Shown: piece by piece, positions 1 to 4,505 of the stretch
Position numbering within the stretch: position 1 is the first letter of the stretch
Layout of the letters: every line of letters begins with the position of its first letter
Assembly: GCA_031274665.1 (NCBI GenBank)
Contig: JAISPV010000096.1
Coordinates: forward strand, 1-5,878
DNA from: Candidatus Methanoplasma sp.
Lineage (GTDB): Archaea; Thermoplasmatota; Thermoplasmata; Methanomassiliicoccales; Methanomethylophilaceae
DNA: 5,878 nucleotides
Reading direction: 5' to 3'
Made by a program: the position numbers and the translations under genes
Notes under the pieces: generated by a model
What the model was told of the DNA's origin: nothing
The model's input: only the letters and a program-made list of their open reading frames with translations
The model's database searches: none

Positions 1-413
1 TGAACCCGACGGAGTTCTTCTTCCACGCGATGGGAGGAAGGGAAGGGCTCGTCGATACTGCGGTCAGGACCTCCAGGTCCGGTTACATGCAGAGAAGGCT
101 GGTCTCCGCACTGGAAGACCTTAAGCTGACATCGGACGGGACGGTCAGGAACACAGTAGGGACGGTGATCCAGTTCAAGTACGGAGAGGACGGAGTGGAC
201 CCGTCCAGAACGGTAAGGGGAAAGGCGATAGACCTGGACGACCTCTTTGCGGAGGTGCTCGGGGACGATGCCGACACCCTTCTCCGCATTGACGATCTGG
301 ACGTAGGCGAGGATTACGGTACAAGGGAGAAGGACGAGATGGAGTACACCGAAGAGGAAGACGGCGAGGAGTACGATGAGATGGAGACCGACTTCGAAGG
401 AGGAGGTGAGTGA
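1..413 (+). CDS. rpoA1: DNA-directed RNA polymerase subunit A' (Rpo1N), C-terminal end, 5'-truncated
   Basis: The reading frame enters from the left edge (first full codon at 3) and ends at TGA 411-413, giving the last 136 residues of A'. The fragment opens with [20 protein letters not shown] and continues through SGYMQRRLV. This is the bridge helix that lines the RNA polymerase active centre, nearly identical to eukaryotic Rpb1. [18 protein letters not shown] follows, also as in Rpb1. After the usual end of the conserved region (about nt 240-265) comes a strongly acidic tail: 21 of the last 40 residues are Asp or Glu and only two are basic. The ATG at 30 is an internal Met of the bridge helix, not a start. 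A' pairs with A'' from the next gene to form the equivalent of bacterial beta-prime. The last codons (EGGGE) double as the Shine-Dalgarno sequence of rpoA2. Identification is near certain. Confidence 0.97.
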   Translation, partial: NPTEFFFHAMGGREGLVDTAVRTSRSGYMQRRLVSALEDLKLTSDGTVRNTVGTVIQFKYGEDGVDPSRTVRGKAIDLDDLFAEVLGDDADTLLRIDDLDVGEDYGTREKDEMEYTEEEDGEEYDEMETDFEGGGE

Positions 414-417
414 TTTG
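402..417 (+). promoter_or_regulatory. Ribosome binding site and TTG start of rpoA2
   Basis: GGAGGTGA at 402-409 is a near-perfect Shine-Dalgarno sequence lying inside the last codons of rpoA1. Five bases separate it from TTG at 415-417, followed by GCC AAA AAG. This spacing decides the start. The in-frame ATG at 376 lies upstream of the site, and the in-frame GTG at 406-408 is part of the site itself. The TGA of rpoA1 (411-413) lies between the site and the TTG, so translation of the two subunits is probably coupled. Confidence 0.8.
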
Positions 418-1857
418 GCCAAAAAGGACACGCTTAAGGCGCTCGTAAGCAGAGACATAAGCGAAGAGGTCGCGGAACTCCTTCTGTCTAAATACAATAC
501 ACTTAGCACCATATCGGCGGCGGGCATAGAGGAACTCGTCGAGATAGGGCTTACGGAAGAAGAAGCGGAATCAGTTCTGCAGAAGATCGGCAAACGCACC
601 ACACGTACGATCGTCGGCCCGGCGAAGACCAAGAAGGTCGTGCCGGAGCCGAAGGCCGAGTTAGTCGAAGAGGTGTTCCGCGAACGGAAATTCACCCCGG
701 CCGAAAACAGGCTCAAAGATGTAGCAGAAAGGCTCGGAGCGTCCCTTCCGATGAAAATAATCACCGATATTGCCAATGTGATAGAGCGTGCGGACCTCGG
801 CGACGACATCTATGAGAGGCTGGTCACGGTCGCGAACCGCATGTACACATCCCATCTGATGGACAAGAACGAGTCCACGGGGGTCATGGCGGCGCACTCG
901 ATCGGCGAGCCCGGAACCCAGATGAACATGCGTACCTTCCACTATGCGGGTGTCGCGAACATCAACGTTACCCAGGGCCTGCCGAGGCTGATCGAGATAG
1001 TGGACGCGAGACGCGTTCCCAGCACGCCGTCGATGGAGATACCCCTGATCGGCATCGCTGCGGAGGACGAGAGCGTCGCAAGGCATGTGGCTTCGGAGAT
1101 AGAGGTCACCTCGCTGCTCGATATCGCCTCGGTCGAGACTGACATAACCAACATGCGTCTGGTGATCACGCCGAACACAAGGAAGATGGCCCAGCGCGGC
1201 CTCAACACGGAGGACGTGGTCGAGAGGCTGAACAAGGTCAAAGCGGTCCGCGGGCTTGTCAAATCCTTCGATTACCAGATAATCATAACATCGGACGAGC
1301 CATCGTACAAAAAGCTCCAGACCATGCATGACGCAGTCAGGAATGCCAAGATAAAAGGGATAGACGGCATCGCAAGGGCGGTCCTCAGCAAGGTCGGGGG
1401 TTCATGGAAGATAATCACAGAAGGGAGCAACCTCAAGGAGGTGCTGAAGATCGAGGGCGTCAATGCGAACAAGGTAATGACCAACAGCATACTGGAAGTC
1501 GCCGAGGTCCTCGGAATAGAAGCTGCAAGGAACTCCATCATTCACGAAGCGATGGGGACCCTTGGAGAAGCGGGACTGGATGTTGATATCAGGCACATAA
1601 TGCTTGTCGCCGACCTTATGACAAACGATGGTCAGGTCAAAGCGATAGGAAGGCACGGTGTGTCGGGAAAGAAATCCTCAGTGCTGGCGAGGGCGGCCTT
1701 CGAGATCACCGCGGCGCATTTACTGCATGCCGCGATGGTCGGAGAGGTCGACAGTCTCGAAGGGGTAACTGAAAACATCATAGTCGGACAGCCGGTCACA
1801 TTAGGGACCGGCGCAGTAAACCTTATTTACACACCCAAAAAAGGGGAGAAACAATGA
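415..1857 (+). CDS. rpoA2: DNA-directed RNA polymerase subunit A'' (Rpo1C) with an N-terminal helix-hairpin-helix-like extension
   Basis: From TTG 415 the product has 480 residues; archaeal A'' is usually around 390-400. Conserved A'' sequence begins near residue 90 (FTPAENRLKDVAERL). It continues with HSIGEPGTQMNMRTFHYAGV at 161-180, the trigger loop, where His176 corresponds to the trigger-loop histidine that contacts the incoming NTP. VTQGLPRLIEIVDARRVPST (185-204) follows. The C-terminal part includes DIRHIMLVADLMTNDG (391-406) and the GVSGKKSSVLARAAFE segment (415-430), as in Rpb1. Residues 1-60 are extra: helix-rich, with an IGL hairpin at 44-46 and a Glu/Ala-rich helix after it, resembling a helix-hairpin-helix DNA-binding fold. 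Residues 61-83 form a Lys/Pro-rich linker. The gene follows rpoA1 after one base, and its stop overlaps the rpl30e start. A'' completes the RNA polymerase catalytic centre together with A'. The polymerase assignment is certain; the extension's fold is inferred by eye. Confidence 0.96.
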   Translation: MAKKDTLKALVSRDISEEVAELLLSKYNTLSTISAAGIEELVEIGLTEEEAESVLQKIGKRTTRTIVGPAKTKKVVPEPKAELVEEVFRERKFTPAENRLKDVAERLGASLPMKIITDIANVIERADLGDDIYERLVTVANRMYTSHLMDKNESTGVMAAHSIGEPGTQMNMRTFHYAGVANINVTQGLPRLIEIVDARRVPSTPSMEIPLIGIAAEDESVARHVASEIEVTSLLDIASVETDITNMRLVITPNTRKMAQRGLNTEDVVERLNKVKAVRGLVKSFDYQIIITSDEPSYKKLQTMHDAVRNAKIKGIDGIARAVLSKVGGSWKIITEGSNLKEVLKIEGVNANKVMTNSILEVAEVLGIEAARNSIIHEAMGTLGEAGLDVDIRHIMLVADLMTNDGQVKAIGRHGVSGKKSSVLARAAFEITAAHLLHAAMVGEVDSLEGVTENIIVGQPVTLGTGAVNLIYTPKKGEKQ

Positions 1858-2138
1858 GTGAGAAAATAGACATAAGTAGAGCATTAAAGGCTGCGATCAC
1901 CACCGGAAAGGTGGAGTTCGGGGTTGACCAGACAGAGAAAGCAATAAAGGCAGGAAAGGCACAAATGATCATTTTGTCCAAGAACTGTCCGAGCAAGATG
2001 CTGATGGGAGATATTGATGTGAAGGTGCATGTATTCGAAGGCAACAACATGGAGTTGGGCGCCCTCTGCGGAAAGCCGTTTTCCGTTTCAGCACTTGCTG
2101 TCATCGACAAAGGCTCATCCAACATCTTGACGCTGTGA
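1854..2138 (+). CDS. rpl30e: Large ribosomal subunit protein L30e (eL30)
   Basis: A 94-residue protein of normal length for archaeal L30e, a small alpha/beta RNA-binding protein of the L7Ae/L30e/S12e fold in the 50S subunit. Family landmarks are KAAITTGKVEFGVDQTEKAI (12-31), KAGKAQMIILSKNCP (32-46), the strand VKVHVFEG (56-63) followed by NNMELGALCGKPFSVSALAV (64-83). The ATG at 1854 overlaps the rpoA2 stop in an ATGA arrangement, and GGGGAG at 1843-1848 serves as ribosome binding site. Position between rpoA2 and nusA is the classical archaeal order, which supports the assignment and makes co-transcription with RNA polymerase very likely. Confidence 0.95.
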   Translation: MSEKIDISRALKAAITTGKVEFGVDQTEKAIKAGKAQMIILSKNCPSKMLMGDIDVKVHVFEGNNMELGALCGKPFSVSALAVIDKGSSNILTL

Positions 2139-2142
2139 GACC

Positions 2143-2571
2143 ATGTCAACAGATATCGTACTCAATGAGGATACCCTCAGGTACATAGCACTGTTCTCCG
2201 CAATAACAAAGGCCAGCCCCATCGACTGCATGGATGCCGATGAGAAATTGGTATTCGTGGTCGAGAAAGGGCAGGGTAACATCGCTGTAGGGAAAAAAGG
2301 GGAACACGTCATCAAGCTTAAGGAGAAGACCGGCAAGAATATTCAGGTCGTAGAATATTCAGAGGATCCCGAGCAGTTTGTGAAGAACGTGTTCCATATT
2401 TACAGCCCTCAGAAGGTCGTTATCGAGCAGCGCGGGAACATAACCCATGCCACGATCACGGTGGACCCCAAGCTCAAGGGGCGTGCGATCGGCAAAGCCG
2501 GAAAGAATCTTCGTATTGCGAGGGATATCGTGAACAGGCACCACGAGATCCAGAGCATAAGCGTCGATTAA
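2143..2571 (+). CDS. nusA: Archaeal NusA-family transcription factor (two KH domains)
   Basis: A 142-residue protein of the short archaeal NusA type. It has only the two KH domains and lacks the N-terminal polymerase-binding and S1 domains of bacterial NusA. After a helical start (EDTLRYIALFSAITKASPID) comes KH1 with its GxxG loop at Gly50-Gly53 (VGKKGE), then VVEYSEDPEQFVKNVF (69-84). KH2 follows with its GxxG loop at Gly117-Gly120 (IGKAGKNLRIA). The protein is expected to bind RNA and act in transcription elongation or termination, though the archaeal function is less well characterised than the bacterial one. ATG 2143 lies four bases after the rpl30e stop. Only a weak GTGA match (2135-2138) precedes it, so translational coupling to rpl30e is plausible. 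This is the last gene of the operon here, followed by a T-rich terminator. Confidence 0.94.
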   Translation: MSTDIVLNEDTLRYIALFSAITKASPIDCMDADEKLVFVVEKGQGNIAVGKKGEHVIKLKEKTGKNIQVVEYSEDPEQFVKNVFHIYSPQKVVIEQRGNITHATITVDPKLKGRAIGKAGKNLRIARDIVNRHHEIQSISVD

Positions 2572-2607
2572 TGTCTCCCCCAACCGGTGCAATAAACTCC
2601 TTCAAAC

Positions 2608-2630
2608 CCTTTGTTTTATCTTTTCTATTG
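2608..2630 (+). terminator. T-rich archaeal terminator after nusA
   Basis: The 63-bp gap between the convergent nusA and radical SAM genes contains TTTGTTTTATCTTTTCT at 2610-2626 on the + strand, about 40 bases past the nusA stop. Runs of T on the non-template strand are the main intrinsic termination signal in archaea, and no stem-loop is needed. I see no stable hairpin before it. On the - strand the gap holds only short T runs, so I cannot point to an equally good terminator for the radical SAM gene. Confidence 0.6.
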
Positions 2631-2634
2631 GTTG

Positions 2635-3699
2635 TCATAAACATTTACGGTTCAAAGGCATCCTTTCGACCTCCATCCTGTCGAAGGTCGGGTATTCCTC
2701 TACCAAATATGACGCATAAGGGAGCTTCTTGGAGACCTTCCTGAGTTTCCAGGATGCCACCTCTATCCTGTTCCTTTCCCGGTCGATGAACATCAGGTCC
2801 TTCGGCACCTTCAGCTCTGTGAGGGCCGCCGCCGCTTCATTCAGATCGTCTGCGTATACGATACCTTTCACCAATGTACCGTCATCGGTGATGACATCAT
2901 ACTTCTTTGCAATGACACCCGCTCTTCTGATCAGTCTTCTTCTCAACTGGACCCCGTCCTTAAAAGAGGAAGAGCAGAAATGTATCGGGCACTTAGGGTA
3001 TCTTTTCATAAGTCCCAGCGCCAGTTCCTCAGACCCGGCGACCGCGGAGGAAAGGTCATCCTTCACCCTGTAGCCCATCTCTTCCATCATGTTCCAGTTG
3101 CTCTCGGAGAACTCGAACTCGTTCATGTTGATGAAATCCACGCCTGCCTCCGCAGCGGAAGCCGCAAGCTTTTCCAGCTTGTCCCCGCAGCCGGGTATGG
3201 CCGGCACTTCGATGCCCACGTCCAAAGATGTCTCGGAGATGATCTTCGATATCACGCCGAAGTCCATTGTCTCCCACTGGGACATCTGAGGATGGAACCT
3301 TATCTCGTCGAGGCCGGCATCGCAGAGTTCCTTCGACCTGCCGAGATCTATCACCGATGTGTACAGGTGGATATGATGGTCTTGACCGAAATGTTCCTTC
3401 AGCATCTTTATCGCGGATACGGTGCGGTCCATTGCGATCAGAGGGTCTCCGCCGGTTATGCCGGTGCCTGTGGCGTCCATCGATTCAGCCTCTTCGATCA
3501 TCTCGCTCAGGTCGGTTATCCGCCTCTCATTGGCGAACATCACGTCCTTCCCTTTTTTCTCGGCGGATATGGGGCAATAGAAACAATCGGTACCGCATCT
3601 GCCTGTTATCAAAAGGACCATCTTCGATCCGTTCACGCAGTGTCTGCACCCTTCTGGGAGAGGACAGTTCGAGGCTGAGCCGTATTCGATTTTTTTCAA
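2635..3699 (-). CDS. Radical SAM protein of the COG2108 type (related to pyruvate formate-lyase activating enzyme), function unknown
   Basis: The product has 354 residues. CX3CX2C at Cys35, Cys39 and Cys42 (GRCGTDCFYCPIS) binds the 4Fe-4S cluster that cleaves S-adenosylmethionine. GGDP at 83-86 corresponds to the GGE motif that contacts SAM. Later segments HLYTSVID (111-118), DEIRFHPQ (131-138) and VGIEVPAIPG (161-170) fit successive strands of a radical SAM barrel, and NMNEFEFSESN (191-201) is a conserved-looking acidic segment. Additional cysteines lie in CPLPEGCRHC (Cys12, 18, 21) and CPIHFC (Cys237, 242), the latter followed by SSSFKDGVQLRRRL. The C-terminal 90 residues form a separate small domain. 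The start is TTG at 3697-3699: no other start codon precedes it before an in-frame stop at 3727-3729, and there is no Shine-Dalgarno sequence, so the mRNA may be leaderless. The family is widespread in archaea, but no substrate is known to me. The gene stands alone, convergent with nusA and divergent from pyrF. Confidence 0.88.
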   Translation of the reverse strand: MKKIEYGSASNCPLPEGCRHCVNGSKMVLLITGRCGTDCFYCPISAEKKGKDVMFANERRITDLSEMIEEAESMDATGTGITGGDPLIAMDRTVSAIKMLKEHFGQDHHIHLYTSVIDLGRSKELCDAGLDEIRFHPQMSQWETMDFGVISKIISETSLDVGIEVPAIPGCGDKLEKLAASAAEAGVDFINMNEFEFSESNWNMMEEMGYRVKDDLSSAVAGSEELALGLMKRYPKCPIHFCSSSFKDGVQLRRRLIRRAGVIAKKYDVITDDGTLVKGIVYADDLNEAAAALTELKVPKDLMFIDRERNRIEVASWKLRKVSKKLPYASYLVEEYPTFDRMEVERMPLNRKCL

Positions 3700-3760
3700 G
3701 TTATCGATATAGGATGGTGCGATGTCTTAATAAACATAGGAGGGCTAGAGGATTACGTCC
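3700..3760. promoter_or_regulatory. Divergent promoter region between the radical SAM gene and pyrF
   Basis: This 61-bp region separates two outward-facing genes. The best TATA-like element is TTAATAAA at 3727-3734, which reads TTTATTAA on the other strand. It lies 27-34 bases before the pyrF ATG and 28-35 bases before the TTG of the radical SAM gene. Archaeal TATA boxes sit about 24-30 bases before the transcription start, so both transcripts could begin at or just before their start codons. For pyrF an alternative is a weaker box, CGATATAGG at 3705-3713. It would leave the possible ribosome binding site GAGGA (3748-3752) in the transcript. Promoter calls from sequence alone are tentative. 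Confidence 0.45.
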
Positions 3761-4405
3761 ATGAAAAGAGACACAGGACTGATACTTGCGCTGGACGAGA
3801 CAGATGCTGTGAAGGCGATCGAGGTAGCCGAGGCCGTCTCGGGCATCGTGGACGCAATAAAGATCAACTGGCCGTTGATCATCTCCGCCGGGCCGGAAGT
3901 GATAACCACGCTCTCGCGGATATCTGATGTTATATGCGACCTCAAGGTCGCAGATATTCCGAACACGGTGCGCCTCATCGTCGAGGGAGCAGTATCCAGA
4001 AAAGCATCCGGCGTGATCGTGCATGCTTTCACCGGCGAGGATTCTCTGCGGGAGGCGGTCTCCGCAGCCGGGAATGCAGAGATATTCGCGGTCACCGAGA
4101 TGAGTCATCCGGGAGGAATGACGTTTACCGCGCCTCATGCAGAGGAAATGGCCGAGATGGGCGTGAGATGCGGGGTGGCAGGATTCATCGCGCCGGCCAC
4201 CAGACCGGACCGGATCAGGGCGATAAGATCCGTGGCAGGCGATCTGAAGATACTCTCTCCGGGAGTGGGCGCACAGGGCGGAAGCGCGTCCTCCGCCATA
4301 TCCGCCGGTGCCGATTACGTCATCGTCGGAAGGGCGGTCTACGGTGCTGGAGACCCCGTATCCGCCGCATCCTCTGTTGCGGACGAAATAAAGTTCCTCC
4401 TCTGA
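3761..4405 (+). CDS. pyrF: Orotidine 5'-phosphate decarboxylase
   Basis: The enzyme converts orotidine 5'-phosphate to UMP and CO2, the last step of de novo pyrimidine synthesis, in the cytoplasm. The 214 residues match the compact archaeal form in length. Expected active-site residues are present: Asp12 in LALD, Lys34 in DAIKINWP, and the DLKVADIPNT signature (60-69) with Asp60, Lys62 and Asp65. Together these give the alternating Asp/Lys network of the family. MSHPGG (114-119) forms the loop after strand 5. SPGVGAQGG (166-174) with Gln172 and VGRAVY (189-194) with Arg191 form the phosphate-binding end of the (beta/alpha)8 barrel. ATG 3761 follows GAGGA at 3748-3752 with eight bases of spacing, and no upstream start gives a better fit. 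The gene has no pyrimidine-pathway neighbour in this window. No T-rich terminator is visible after the TGA stop at 4403-4405. Confidence 0.96.
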   Translation: MKRDTGLILALDETDAVKAIEVAEAVSGIVDAIKINWPLIISAGPEVITTLSRISDVICDLKVADIPNTVRLIVEGAVSRKASGVIVHAFTGEDSLREAVSAAGNAEIFAVTEMSHPGGMTFTAPHAEEMAEMGVRCGVAGFIAPATRPDRIRAIRSVAGDLKILSPGVGAQGGSASSAISAGADYVIVGRAVYGAGDPVSAASSVADEIKFLL

Positions 4406-4434
4406 ATTATAGAAAAAAAATGGTTGCGCGCACC

Positions 4435-4458
4435 TGCCTATAAACTTATAAATAGGCA
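4435..4458. repeat. Inverted repeat framing the TATA box
   Basis: TGCCTAT at 4435-4441 and ATAGGCA at 4452-4458 are perfect reverse complements separated by ten bases. The arms flank the core of the TATA element, and the right arm overlaps its last three bases. This geometry fits an operator for a dimeric repressor competing with TBP. A chance match is also possible because part of each arm is AT-rich. Confidence 0.45.
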
Positions 4459-4505
4459 TTCAAACATGGGTTGAGCTATACTCTATAGAAACGGAGACTA
4501 TCAGA
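4435..4505 (+). promoter_or_regulatory. Promoter and leader of the STT3-like gene
   Basis: TTATAAATA at 4446-4454 is the clearest TATA box in the window. Transcription would be expected to start near 4474-4480, leaving a leader of roughly 25-30 bases. GGAGA at 4493-4497 is a fitting ribosome binding site eight bases before the ATG at 4506. The CTATA-CTC-TATAG dyad at 4476-4488 lies at the expected transcription start. It is also AT-rich, so it may simply reflect base composition. Confidence 0.6.

Noticed and set aside
376..414. ATG 376 (and in-frame GTG 406) as the start of rpoA2
   Set aside because: ATG 376 lies deep in the rpoA1 acidic tail with no suitable ribosome binding site, and the residues it would add are a frame-shifted reading of that tail. 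GTG 406 overlaps the Shine-Dalgarno sequence. TTG 415 has the right spacing.
661..1329. Open frame of 222 codons on the - strand inside rpoA2
   Set aside because: It is antisense to a highly conserved RNA polymerase subunit, its translation resembles no family I know, and it is rich in His and Arg as expected for a shadow frame in GC-rich DNA.
2583..2588. ACCGGT palindrome after nusA as a terminator stem
   Set aside because: It is a six-base self-complementary word with no room for a loop and little flanking complementarity; the T-rich run is a sufficient signal.
2980..3678. Open frame of 232 codons on the + strand opposite the radical SAM gene
   Set aside because: It is antisense to a clear radical SAM protein with intact motifs; its own translation has no recognisable domain.
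3690..3696. Run of seven T as a regulatory tract
   Set aside because: It lies inside the radical SAM coding region and simply encodes the Lys-Lys after the start codon on the - strand.
3267..3764. Open frame of 165 codons on the + strand overlapping the radical SAM gene and the divergent promoter
   Set aside because: It is rich in Ser and Arg, has no domain, and would run through the promoter region into pyrF.
4413..4420. Run of eight A after pyrF as a - strand terminator
   Set aside because: No - strand gene lies to its right for it to terminate, and it is not a T run on the pyrF coding strand. It is more likely AT-rich spacer upstream of the next promoter.
3701..4459. Open frame of 252 codons on the - strand covering pyrF
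   Set aside because: It is antisense to pyrF, whose catalytic residues are all present; its translation is low-quality and rich in Arg, Gly and His.
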